A DNA stretch of 64,000 nucleotides from Heliopora coerulea (Eukaryota; Cnidaria; Anthozoa; Scleralcyonacea; Helioporidae), in contig JASJOG010000068.1 in assembly GCA_030142905.1 (NCBI GenBank), forward strand, positions 960,001 through 1,024,000, in the 5' to 3' direction. Under the pieces are notes generated by a model, which saw only the letters and a program-made list of their open reading frames with translations, was not told where the DNA came from and did not search any database. A program made the translations under genes and the position numbers. This document shows, one piece after another, positions 24,728 through 37,400 of this stretch; positions within the stretch are counted from its first letter, which is position 1; the number at the start of each line of letters is the position of its first letter.

Positions 24728-24767
24728 GAGTATTACCCTCGGTTGTTCATAGCCGAGGGTAATACTC
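24728..24767. repeat. Perfect 15-bp stem hairpin
   Basis: GAGTATTACCCTCGG (24728-24742) and its exact reverse complement (24753-24767) flank a 10-base loop. It could be a MITE end or a transcribed hairpin. There is no T-tract typical of a bacterial terminator, and the context is eukaryotic. Confidence 0.75.
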
Positions 24768-25979
24768 CTTAGCAAACCGGGCAACAGATAGTGTTTACAA
24801 AAACACGCTAAAGATAATAATCTTTTTGGCCTGGTTAAGTGAAACGACGTGCTTTAAGCCAGGGAATAAGCTTGGACGAGTACCTAATAAGTTTGGATTG
24901 GTAAGAGTAGCGATATATCATATATGGCAATGTATGTCACAAAATGCGGGAAAAATAAATTATGATCAGTAAATATACGGAGAAAGCGGAAATTGTTTTG
25001 CATTTGATATTCAAGCTAAGCAATATGAACATCAATTACTTACTCAATGGTTAACGTACTTTTGTCACAACAGGACCCGAAGTTCAAAACGATTTTAGGC
25101 CAAATCCTTTTTCCATAAATCCTCGGAATAGGTCGAAATTTCTCTGTAAATCCAAGAGGTTGGTAGACCGAACTCTTCCCATGCGGATCTCAATCAGCAC
25201 TCAATGAGACCAGTCTACAAAGAATAAGCTAATATTTTATGACCGCAACAATCTTTGAAGAACTTAACATATCTGGCGGTCATTTCCTGGATTCCAACTC
25301 GCATTCACTTCGAACACTGAGCATGAATTTGGCTTCGCGAGACTAAGTAAATTTAAATATAAAATTCCTATCCCACTTTTCTAGCGGGAACGAGATTCGC
25401 ACATGAGTATATATATTCAAATTTTAGCAAGCCAGTGGCATGTCAAATTTTTCCAATCAAAGATTCAAACAATCTGCGTGGTCTAAGATTTCTTTCACCG
25501 GGGTAACCATGGGACCTCTTATCGTAAGGTTATATCAGGCAAATATCCCGCCAGCAGCGATAAGGGACATGGCTTCCCCCGCAAAACTGAAAGGTAACTT
25601 TTAGAACGAGCAATTTTCACACAAAAACGAGATCAGCTTGTTACTTTCCGGGGTTTTTCAAGTTACTTCTTTCCAAGGTTTGGTCATCCACGTTCGTCTG
25701 AAGAGAATTCTGAAATTTTGAACTGAAGCTTTAAACGGTGGCAAAATCAATATCCATCCGAAATCCTTGGCCGTGAAAGAATTTCGAGAAAAAGTTTCAT
25801 GGCAAACACTCCACAAAGTACTCCCAATTCATACAAAACTCCCTGACAACATCGCCAGGTAGGATTACAATTCACGCACGTGCATCCTAAGCAGAAGTCT
25901 CAATAGATCAAGTTTGAATGGCCTACTTACGTCGAGGCTTCTGCATAAGCACCACATTTCCCCCGATTGAACCAGTATA

Positions 25980-26745
25980 CACTTCAGTCTTCAGTATATT
26001 CCTACCTGTCCAAAGGCTCAACGCTCGATGGACATGCTAAGTTTATTATGCAAAAGCCTCAATACATCAATTTTGAATCGCCTAGCTACGCCAATTCAGC
26101 ATTAATGTCATATTGAGACTACTGCATGCCTAAGCTATACATTTTCTAATGACCGAACCAGCATACATTTGTGCCTCTGCCTGTCCATCTGAGTCTCGTA
26201 AGCTCAAAGCTAAATGGACATGCTGAGCTTATTCAGCAGAAGCCGCAATGCATCATGTCTGAATCGCCTAACTACGCCAAAATTCACCATTAACGTCATA
26301 TTAAAGCTACTGCTTAAGTTACACATTTTCCATCGATTGAACCAGCATACACTTGTATCCCTGTCTGTCCATGTGAGTCTCGTAAGTTCAACATTTGATG
26401 GACGTGATGAGCTTACTCAACAGAAGCCTCAATACATCAAGTTTGAATCGCCTAGTTACGTTAATTCAGCATTAACGTCATATCAAAGCTGCTGCATAAG
26501 TTACATTTTCCATCAATCAAACCAGCATACACTTGTTTCCCTGCCTGTCCATCTGAGTCCCGTAGGCACGACGCTAGATGGACATGCTGAGCTAACTAAG
26601 CAAAAGCCTCCATACATCAAGTTTCAATTTCCTAGCTACGCCAATTCCGCATTAACGTCACATTAAAGCTACTGCATAAGCGACACAGTTTCCATCGATC
26701 GAAATGAATATTCCTGCCTGTCCATCTGAGTTCCGTTGGCTCAGT
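25980..26745. repeat. Satellite-like array, unit about 178 bp, about 4.5 copies
   Basis: The word CCTGTCC(A) recurs at about 26005, 26180, 26364, 26544 and 26717 (spacings 175, 184, 180, 173). Each copy carries, in order, ATGGACATGCTGAGCT, CATCAAGTTTGAATCGCC, CTACGCCAATTC, AGCATTAACGTCA and TTTCCATCGAT-like words. Copies differ by point changes and small indels. A 150-codon plus-strand frame (26214-26666) is a by-product of the repeat and itself shows internal repetition. Confidence 0.85.
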
Positions 26746-26800
26746 GGTTAGTACGTCAAGACGGCCGTCAGAACGTTACGGGTTTGATCGATGTCCACGA
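26735..26800 (+). repeat. tRNA-like sequence, probable SINE head or tRNA pseudogene
   Basis: TGGCTCAGTGG at 26737-26747 fits the polymerase III A-box consensus. GGTTTGATCG at 26781-26790 is a degenerate B box at roughly normal spacing. No clean acceptor stem closes around it, so a functional tRNA is not supported. It sits at the right-hand end of the 178-bp array. Confidence 0.35.
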
Positions 26801-29800
26801 ACTTAAAAGCATCATGTGAGGAATTAAGCTTGACGAACGTTGGCCAGTTGACTCTTGTGACTTCAAACTCGCACATTCACGACCGTACATGATTGTGTCA
26901 CTGAATAACCGCACTTGAACTCTGCTCAAGATCACTCTCGACATCGTTTAACATTTTTGTATAATGAAAAAGGCGTAAGTTAATTTCTAAAATGGTGGCA
27001 GATACAAAATCCAAGGTGAATCTTTTTGGGTTTGTTTTGACATTTCTTATTAGGGAATACGGGGTTGAGAGTAAATCCAGACGAGATATCACGTCGTAAA
27101 AGAACAGAAGTATTGTAGACCTATTTTCGACCAAAGGCATTTCAAGTGGTTTTGGTGAAACTTTGTCAGCTAAACCTTACTAATTCACCACAAACATTGC
27201 GCTTATTAAGAAACGATATTGTATCAACCAGTAAGCCCCACCATTCTTTTGACCCATTCTGAATGCCATTCCGACACAGGGAGTAGACAAGAATACACTA
27301 GCTCTATTCCTTCGCCGGAATTAGTCCCTAACGCATAAAACTTTTATGAGTATTCTATATTTATTTCGAGTATATTCTTCATCAGTTGTCTAGAAGACCC
27401 TTTAGTCCCTTAAGAATAAAGCCTTATTTAGAAAGTTTAAAACCTACCAACAACCATATCTTGACTTGTCAAAGATGAAGGGGAAATTCTTCTCGGTCCT
27501 CCTCTTTTGCTAATGGTTTGGTGAATGTTTCAGTCACATAAAACGACCTGCCCGATACTGGCGCCGTCGCAAAACATAAGGAGCTAGTTCCGTTTGTAAT
27601 GGAACGCACCAAATATGGGGTTCCGGGTTCAGATGTTTTTCCATTAACTAAATATTTGCAAAGAAAAAGAATACACATCATCGCACGCGCTGAATAAACA
27701 TCTTAACAAACAAATCTTTGACAAATATATCTGATTCAGAGTTTGGCAATAACAGAACTGTCTGATACGTTCGTCAAGAAGTTCAACTGTTGTTGCATTC
27801 ATTGAGCACAAAAAAGGGACGTAGGTGGTAAAACAATATTAAAAAATGCAGTAGCAGCTTCGGTAAGTTATACCTCTACAAATCATGTAATGGTTCCTTT
27901 TATAATTCGTTCTTTGTGTTTGTAATGTTATTCATTTATGCTCGATTCCTTAAAGAGTAAAGACACAAAGAAACAATACCTTGGGGGTCATCATCATGTA
28001 GTCTGAAATAGCCAACCGAACAGCAAAGAAACACAGATCTGTCGCAGGTGATCTCGTTTAGCCGTAGTAGTTATTCTAGGTAACCATTACCTAATTTGTT
28101 TAGTGTTCCCCATTCATTATATGTACGTATTTCTAAGGAATAAATAAAGTATTTTCTTCTTCTTCTCTTCTTCTTCTTTTTTTTCTTCATCACTACATCC
28201 ATGCTGGTGCATATTAACCTTACGTTTTCGATTTGTTTCTTTTGTTAGATGCACAAATGTTATATATGATCGCAGAGGTGTAGAGTTCCGTATCTTTTCC
28301 GAAAAGGAGTTATCCAGGCAGTGTTTTCGTGAGATCACCGCGAAGCTTTTCTGCGGTGTTTTTTGCCAGCCCACCGTGTCGTTTTTGAAGGGCTGAATAC
28401 GGGACCTAGGGCTGAGGGTCTGCACGTTATTGCCCCCTAAAAAGTTAAAACTCTTTTTCTGTGTTGCAAAAAGAGTCACCAATGAGCGAAAGTTTCTCGT
28501 GGGATCAACTTTTTCATTATTTTCTTGCGCTTGGCATTAAATTGAATTGTTTAATGATGTTGCCACAACCAGAGTCGTAGTGGAGTGCTTGGAAAAACAC
28601 TACAACAACGGGAACGACTAAGTGTCATTACATCAGAATTTGTTCTCCCACACAAAGGAAATGCATAATGTTTAGTCTCGAGGATATCATCGACACTGTC
28701 CTTACCGTATGCACCACGTTAGCGGATGCATTTCCTCGTTTTTACGACGACTTGGACACCTAGAAACTGGACAACCGTCAGTTAATATACCAAGTAACCT
28801 TAACTCACGAACTATAACCATTTATAGTCGTTTCAGGAGAGAGGGAAAAACATCCACTGTTCGTCTTAACAGCGATATCTGATTTAGTTCGAATGCTAGA
28901 ATTTTGGTAATGTTTTCTTTAAGTAGCTGATAGCGTCCGTGGTACGGCAGTGACCGCAAAAAATTGAGTGGAGGCCAACTCTTTGCGGCATTTGCGTTAG
29001 CATTTCGGCAGTTGATACGACACTTGAGGCTATATTGAAAACAACGTTTGGAATGCAACATAAATGCTTAAACGGTTTAATCCCGTCCTCAGCGGGTGAT
29101 CTTCAAGGCCAAAATCAAACGTTAAAAAAACTGAAAAGAGGCAGATCCTCAAAACTTTAAATTTCGTACGCGACACCGTCAACAAAACAAAAAATGGCAA
29201 CAAAATATAAAATAAAGAAATTGTCGTTTTTAGACTTTGGAATGTCGTGGGCAAAGTATAATAACTAATAGGTAGCAGCTCTGATTCAAATGGTTCAAAA
29301 ATAGTGCACAATGTTAAAGATTGCGAAAATTGTAAAGTTGTTTAAGATTCTTCATGACGTTTCAACGCGACCATGTTACGTCACCCAATGAAAAAAACGA
29401 TGTCAACATATTCCACATATTCACCATCTTGGTGATTCTTTAAATTTGTCATTCCAACCTGGAGTGACTAAAGTGGTAAAATGAACTGCCCTTAGGAACT
29501 GAAGCACACCAATCGTGGAATACGTCCGAATTCTCTGAAGCGTAAATCTTTGCCTAAGTTGTCGTGCATGGTTGGTGTTTTACTTATTCTGCAACTTTTA
29601 ACGGATGTCTTATTCGGGTTTCTTATAAAAGAACTGAAGATCCTGTTGGAGTGGGCTAAACACATGTGAATAGCTATCAACAAAGTTCAACTTTAAATAA
29701 AAATTATTGCGAAAGAATTGCTATGTAATGTCAGAATTCTTTTGTTAAATTGCAGTAGGAGTCACCTACCATGAAGCCTCTTATTTTGTGTGAAGCTACT

Positions 29801-31539
29801 GTATACAGTAAATTAATTATGCAATCACAAAGGGATAATGTGAGGAAATAACATCAGTGGTTTAGTTAATCTGAATTTAAATTTCAAGATGGTGAGAAAA
29901 ATGTTCATTATTTTATACTTAAGTAAGAAACTTGATATAGGCTATAGATCAAACAGAATACACTAAGAATTTATACTTATGAAAGAACAAATATTTGTAC
30001 CAATCTAAAACTAATATTTTGACAACATGGTTAAATCTAAGACCAATATCTGATAATACGGTTCATCTTAAGACTAATTTAAGAATTAGGAATTCTTACA
30101 ATAGCTATAATATTTTTAACAAATACAAAATGATTCCAAGTAAAACATATAATACTACTAATATCTTCCAAACTTTTCACAAATCCAAGATTAAGCTAAG
30201 GGCTTTTTAGGGTGATTTTTCTGTGACAGAGTACTATGTAACCATTATAAAACTATCAATTTTTATAAAAACTGAAATTGTTTGATGATGTCAAGGATTT
30301 TCAGTTTGAGTATTTGAGACTGAAGGTAAAGAATATCCAATGGAAAATGGCCGAACTTTAGGTTAATATCAGATTTGTATAGTAAACAGGAGTTGCTTGC
30401 TAATTGAAAGGAAGAGAAGCAGTTGAGAAATGGGGATGAGCAATGGGTATTGGCCATTTGCTGCAAGATGTCACATGACCTCAATTTTCCAAAAATTGTT
30501 AGCATAGAAATTTCTGGCATTTCAGTCATTAAAATACAATTGGCCTACAGCAATAAGTAATATTGTTAATAAACACATGACCACCAATAATTTTTTTGAT
30601 CCAAGACTGCACTCAAACCACAGGAGACCAATGAAAAGAGGTTTTAAAAATGTTAATGCAAGATTTTAGTAGAAATAATAAAGGTTTGCCAGGACAAAAG
30701 TATAGTTTTGTTCTGGCCACTATATTTAACAAATTCATGTTCAACAAGTTGGGAACCAAAAACAGTTTATTTTCACCTTTCTAAATGTTCATTATTTGAG
30801 CTAAAAGTTGGCATAAATTATATTACAAAACTGCAAAACTAGTGTTTTTAAACAGCTGCTGCAAAGAAATTAATTTTCATCATGTGGTCTTTAACATACT
30901 TGATCCATTTCTCTAAGACCGTGTAAGTTTTGAAAATCAGAAGTTCAAAGTCATACTTAAATTATCACCTTGTATGCATTATCTGAGTTCATAATTCTAT
31001 AACTTATCCACAATTATAAGAAGATTGATGTCTTGTGATTTGCTGGTGCAAGTGGCCATAATATTGTTAGTAATATTGTTACAATTGTCCATATTATTAG
31101 TCACTTTGAAAAACTGGCCTACGTTAGCATTGCCATTTGAACAGTTTTAAAAGTTGCAATAAATTATCCCAAAAAATTCCGTAGTACAGTGACTGTGGTG
31201 GCTTCTAATTGGTATAGCTGCATGCAAGTCCTTGCAGTGTAGTTTTTTTTTTATTCTGGAAAATTTCTATACAGACCTGAAACTGTATGGGCCTTCTGCT
31301 GGTCCAAGCATCTTCCTCCACCTAGGTAAAAAAGGGTTAAAAAATGTAAGCACAAAGCTTAGAACTGCGTTCACTACAGCATAAAATGAGGCTGAGCGCT
31401 ACTTTCAATTCCAACTATCAGAACATACCTCTTCTTCATGAAGTGGCCAAAAATGAAGTGATGTGATTAATTTTGAAGTTAAAGTGTGTAACAAAAAGAC
31501 AGGTTCCATCTTATACCATGTTTAAAGACCACGATTGTC

Positions 31540-31655
31540 AGACAACCTCGTACCCAGGGTCTTGATCACCTCTCGCCCGAGCTGTGGGTAGAGGAAGGGG
31601 AGACGGCAAGCGGGCACTAGGGCGCGGGTTCGTGCTCGCTATAAGATACGTGTAC
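31540..31655. repeat. Dispersed repeat sharing ends with the 14.7 kb hairpin
   Basis: ACCTCGTACCCAGGGTCTT at 31548-31566 nearly matches both arms of the hairpin at 14656-14733. Downstream words (GGCGCGGGTTCG) are G/C-rich compared with the surroundings, and the right boundary is unclear. Confidence 0.5.
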
Positions 31656-33288
31656 CAGTCCTCAGTAGTAACCCAAATCTTTATAAGTACTGTAATTTCT
31701 ATGAAGACAAGGCTGGTCCTTCTTTGAAGCCTGGAGTTTGCCACATTCCATGAGAGTGCTATCTTAGTTAAATCAGCGGGACAGCAGGAAATTAAGACCA
31801 GACCTTAAAACCCAGCCCAAGAAAATCCATTGCAGCAAAACATTCGTGGGAACTGGACCACAAGATCAAATGGAATTAGCTTATACTAGTACCAGATGAC
31901 AACCAGTACTTCCCAAGACTTATCAGGGAATCAATCCATATTCCATATTGCCAAGAAATCCGCGATTGTGCAGGAAGGACAAACCTAAACTGAACGTGGT
32001 CATCTCTGTTTGCACAACTGACGTAGAACTACCATCGTTCTTTCTCACTGTTAATTAGAACTGCATGATGTTTTCCGTTGCTTAGGTCATTAACGTCGTC
32101 TGAGCCAACATCATGTTTTGATGCTCTGACAAAGTCGCGAACTAGCAGGGCAAAACCGTAGCTTAGATAAAAATTTACATGGAATGCACCAAAAATGGTG
32201 CCATACGGGTGTCTGCCGGCATGTAAACTTTCAGAAAAGTTGGATCATATTTCACTAATTCAGTTTGAATTATTTTTCTTTTTCAGTTTTTTCTTTCATA
32301 ATCACTACATTTTACAATGAACCTTGCGGAAAAATGTAAATCAGTCTTTACCTTACACTATAGTGTCCTGCGTATCCATGGAGTTCTTACTCCTTCCCCC
32401 ACTTTGAAGAACCTCCTACGCCTGTGAGAGGTTTAAATGTATTGTTGTGACAAATGGTGTTTGTTTGACATACTAAGGTCTTTATCTCTTGTCTGTCAGC
32501 TATATTTTTAGTATTTTCTAGTTTTTTTATAGTCAAATACAGTCTAAGTTCTTCACACTTTTCGTCGCCACTACAGCTTTCACTTTATTAATATATTACC
32601 AGCTACAGGAAACACCATTTTGAGGTTGAAGGCTAGAATAGGTGAAGTTCTTCTGCATTCAGTTGATGTCGTGAAGTCATACTTTTGCATGGATTGAATG
32701 ATATATCGATGCTTGTCCTAATCCAAACTAAAACTGAAACTCAACCTTCATTCGAAACGTAACTTAAACCCTAAATTGTTAAGTTCGCCAAAGCGTCGAA
32801 ACTGATTTTTGACGTCACGGCATAAACTATCTAGAGTTTTGACGTCAAAGCGTAATCTAGAGTTGTATCTAGACCTTCCTGTCGTGAAGCAGCATTCAAA
32901 GGTAAAATCATCAGCATTTCACAGCTTGTAAGTGTGGCAAACTAATTGACTTTAGGTAGCAGTATGTTCTTCAGTAACTGATCCTGAACTGTGACAGACT
33001 GCGCCCTGCTTTGTGCGATTAAATTCAGAATGTTTCTCTCTCACCCAGGGACCTATATTTAGGCACATGGCCCCATGAGTGGTCTGCGAACCCCTACCAT
33101 CAGTGACCTCGACCTCGTCTCCAGGGCATTTTTTGACCATCAACTGGATTTGAAAAAGCTTGCAGTATCTCAATCTGTTCTAAAGTTGGTTGCGTGTTAA
33201 TGCAAATGCTTTTCAGTTGCCTCATGGACCCGCCGGGACTCTGCGTTCGCAGGGGATATTTTTTTTTTCAGCGATGGTAGAGTGTGTT

Positions 33289-33365
33289 CATGAGGGGGAT
33301 GAGGATTAGGTTTGGGATTAGGATCAGGGTTATTTCTAGCCCCAACCCTAATCCTCATTCTCATG
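33289..33365. repeat. Imperfect hairpin
   Basis: CATGAGGGGGATGAGGATTA (from 33289) pairs with TAATCCTCATTCTCATG (to 33365). The arms are about 26 bases with a few mismatches and the loop is about 23 bases. Internal GGATTAGG repetition is also visible. Confidence 0.6.
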
Positions 33366-34434
33366 GATGTCTTCCAGTCATGGGCCTTACCTTATCAGGT
33401 TAGCCAATTTAACTTCCTAGTTCTTACGTCATAGGTGGGTAGTGTTTACGAATGAAACTCAATTTTCTGTAACAATTTAAAAGAATTAAGATCTGTTGTT
33501 GTCAATGTGCTGTCAAAACCTTAAGGTGGTCTTTCTTATGACCCCATCAACCAAGATGATCAATTTGATGATCAATAAGTGATCTGACAGCAGTGGAGCT
33601 CCCCGACCGCCTATACCTGGTAGCTACTGTATGCAATTCTAGCTTCATTCTCTTCTCCCAAATCTGCAAAAATTTCTTAACAACCCAAGTCATCAGGATT
33701 ATTGAAGTACCTCGCATTACGACACGCAAAACTGTATTTTACGTCACTGAATATACTCGTTCCCAATTTCTCGAAGTTATGGTGATATGCATTTCCGGTT
33801 TCTTGCGTCACAAGGCAACCGGCTTGCACGACCCTGAAAACAAGTTTTCTCGACCTTCTTTCCGGCTCTTCGTGATCAGTTGTGGCAAGGGCTTTACCCA
33901 AATTATTGGGGACAGTTTTCATATAGGGATTTTATCTTCAATGAGCAGAGTCTATAGTGTAAGTAGAACAATCAGATTGCCTTTTTATCATAAATATCTT
34001 GCTGAGTGACCGATCGGTCAGACGAACTATTATAGACAACTTTTGCCTTGAAGGAATTACGATTCAATAAGCAATTCAGCAACTTTTGTTCTGCTGAACA
34101 TCCAAGGAGTTCTGTGTCTCTGTCGAACCCACAGAACAGTTTAATGATTCACGGGTACAAGCTTTACAATTCTTCGTTACTAACTTGTCTTGATTTCTTC
34201 TCCAGGTCTTCGGTCTTCGGGGCAGATTTCAGAAGTTTATGGAGTACTTCTTGAAAGATAGTGGAGAGTTCTGTCAGGCCCAACACGAGTGAAATTACAA
34301 TCGATTGTCCGCTTTTTTTGACCACGAATGGGCTAAGGAAACAACTGAAGAAAAAACGAATATAAAGTGATTTAAAGAGAAGGTGTTAATCGATTAGATT
34401 CAGTTTTTTAACTCAGGAAGAACTTGAGGGAACC

Positions 34435-37400
34435 ATGAAGACGCCTTCAGAAGCGAAAGTCATCAGCCCTAATACTGTTCAAGCACGACGAAGCACGCCA
34501 AGCGTTCCAGCTGTAATTGAGTATAAAAAGATGAGATTTATGATTATGGACAGGCCAACCAACGCAAATATCAAGAACTACATTGAGGTATGGTTAGCTG
34601 AGGGTAATTCCGACGGCAGATTTGTGGTTACGTTTTACAATTTTTTTCGGTTGTGAAATTCGACATTTACTCAGACTTCGATTTGATATACTTTGTCTCA
34701 AACAGGAACTTAAGCGACGCGATGTGCATGAGGTTGTTCGAGTTTGTGAGCCTACTTACCATGTGGAACCGTTGAGAAAGGAAGGCATAAATGTTCTGGT
34801 AGGTTACAACTACCACGATGTGAAAACACTAGCCCGTGTAATAAGATGTTAGAACGATATTCATAGCCGTTGAAACAAACGGGAAATTGACCTGTGATGT
34901 CCTTGGTGGTTTTCAGGACGGGTAAATATTTGCACAATAAGCTTAATTTTAAATATACTAGAGGTTAAAGACCATGTGTGAACATTCTTCGTCTAAAAAT
35001 CGACACGTAATTTCGACGAAGAGGAAAAGTGTTTCCTCGTTCTATCTGACTGGCCGCAGCATGTCGTTTTCAAGAATCGTTCCCACTCCTTCAAGTTACC
35101 TGCGATATAATTTTTGTGGGTAACTGTCCGTATAGTAATTTTTCGGTAGCCGACGACCAAAGTAGCATATTTTCAAATTTCACCCGACGGAGGGAGAAAA
35201 AAAAGTTAGTTACAAGGAAATTGACACCGTTTGAATGTCCAAAGGAAGTGAAATCGACATGCTCCTTAGTCTCAGACCTTGTGACCCTGCATGGAATGTC
35301 GTTTCCATCCCTGCCCATTTTTACATTATTCGCTGTTTTACGCATGTATGGGAACATTTCGGTTGCTGGTAAAAAGCTTTTAGATCATGTTCGATGGACT
35401 TTTAGTTGACCCTAGCTTCATAGAAACAAAAACAGCAGCCCGCCATGAGATCAAGGAAAATTTCGATACTAACTGCGTCAAGAATTTGAAAGATTGAAAG
35501 CACGAAACTATTTAGGTTTGAGATTTGTCCTGGCAATTAAGGTGACAGAATTGAAGGCCAACCAAAACTGAGAAAGTGGTTGTGCGAAAACTACTTACAT
35601 AGTACATCCTAAATCAATTTTCCCACACTTTCATGGAAGCAAAAAAAATATTTTTAACCATTTTCTGAAAAATTTTTGCTTTCCAGGATGTGCGAAACTT
35701 TCTCACAAAAGAAGTACATTCCATAATGCTAAATATATAGTACTCATGCACAAATTCTCTTCTGGTCTTTCTTTCAAATGAACAAAGAATAATTGTTACA
35801 GTCTGTATAGTTCATTTTTGTGCCTAAAATAGACCCTTGAATTAGAAAGAATTGGCAATGCTCCTACTTTAAGCCTTTTGTGCATGATTTTTTATTCTTT
35901 TGTCCTTTTTGTTTTTGCGTTGTTCTTTCATTAGCTCTATTGTTGTAATTTGTTCTTTCAGAACAACAGTATGCATGAAAGGGTTAAAAAGGTTTAGCCA
36001 TTAAGGAATTTATATAAATCCTTTAGCAGTATGTAGTTCAAAATTAATGCTCACAGTAGTGATTTGTATTTTATACTTTTAATCCACACATGAATGTTTA
36101 GAACATTGTACAGTGTAATCCAGAAGAATGTAGAATGACACAAGAAGCAGACAACACTTTTTTTCCCACTCCCGTACAACAATTGCTATCTACTTACAGG
36201 TTTAGTAATCTATCTTTGTAATAACTTTGTAAGAGTAATCACTCTTTTCTGCTTAAAAGACTACTGTGTCTGTTAACATCACACTTGAAGCTAAAAGTTT
36301 TTGGAAATATTTGAAATAACTTTGAACATCTTTAATTCTTCTCAATGGTCTTGAACCATAAATCAATACAAGGCATGCCAAATTGCATGTCTCCTCATGC
36401 TCAGGGACTAACAATTCAAAAAGTGTAAGCATGAGATAACAAATTCCAAACAGGGTTTTTGTAAACTATTAAAATTTATGCTGCAGATGAACACAAGGAA
36501 AATTGCAAAAAAAATTAACCTTTTTAATTGTTTGATGTCACATGACCCAACATATTTTTAATATTATTTTGTACTGATAAAGGACTAATCTTGTGTTGAT
36601 GCTTATCAACAAATGATTGTTGATATTTAAACGAATCGTCTCATTACTAAGTGCAGCCTTGTTTCCATTGTTGCTAGTGGAAGATATAGCACTTCATAGA
36701 ATACTAGTAATATTAGTAAAAAAAAGTTCTGACAGCTGATTTTAATGACTTGGATATACAATAATGACAATAATTATTGCACATTTTGTTGCCATTTCTG
36801 TTTTAAATTCAAAATAGGATTGGCCATTTGATGATGGTGCACCACCACCAAAGAAAATTGTAGAAGACTGGTTGAATTTAATAAAAATAAGATTCCATGA
36901 TAAGTCAGGATCATGTATTGCTGTTCACTGTGTGGCTGGCTTGGGACGGTAAGGAGCTATAATCAACTGTTACAACTGAAAGTTAATGTTTAGTAAGAAA
37001 GGTAAATTTAATTGTATAATAAATTAAAACAAGTGTAGCTGACATGGCAGGTACACAAGCTTTCATCTCAACATCTAGATCAAAAGTTTGAATTCTGCCC
37101 CCTTTGGTGAACTGTTTAATAAAAGTGACAAGTTTTCATATCTTCCAGTTTTTGGCTCACAGAAATTGATGATTAAAAACTGTGCTTCTTAGACCTCCAC
37201 ATTTAAATTTGTTCTTGCAAGTGTACTTTGCATCTTCTTTGAAGACATGCAACCAGATGCTATGACTGTCCATATCATTACTTGCTGATGATAATGATGG
37301 CATTTTGTTTTCACATCTGGTTGAAACAATTGGCAGGCAAAATAAAATATTTGATGAAAAAAGTGAGGTGATCAGGTTTCAAAATTACCAAATGTTGTTG

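Larger units (their letters stand above)
26800..34434. other. Intergenic stretch with repeats, no firm gene
   Basis: The minus strand at 27472-27656 holds an open frame after an acceptor-like TATTTAG, encoding protein-like but unrecognised text (SITNGTSSLCFA). No matching donor or neighbour exon was found. A (CTT)n run lies at 28153-28187, and 28200-28440 has the look of a dispersed coding-like repeat. The plus frame at 33593-34009 lacks recognisable motifs. From about 29.7 to 31.5 kb the sequence is A/T-rich without features. Confidence 0.45.

Noticed and set aside
26214..26666. 150-codon plus-strand frame
   Set aside because: It is read through the 178-bp tandem repeat and shows the same internal repetition; copies outside the frame carry stops.
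22760..26745. CRISPR array
   Set aside because: The repeats here are 19, 178 or several hundred bases long, diverged, without spacers of uniform size, and the DNA is eukaryotic.
28117..28482. 121-codon minus-strand frame ending in poly-Lys/Glu
   Set aside because: It runs through a CTT microsatellite and a stretch that looks like a dispersed repeat; no splice partner.
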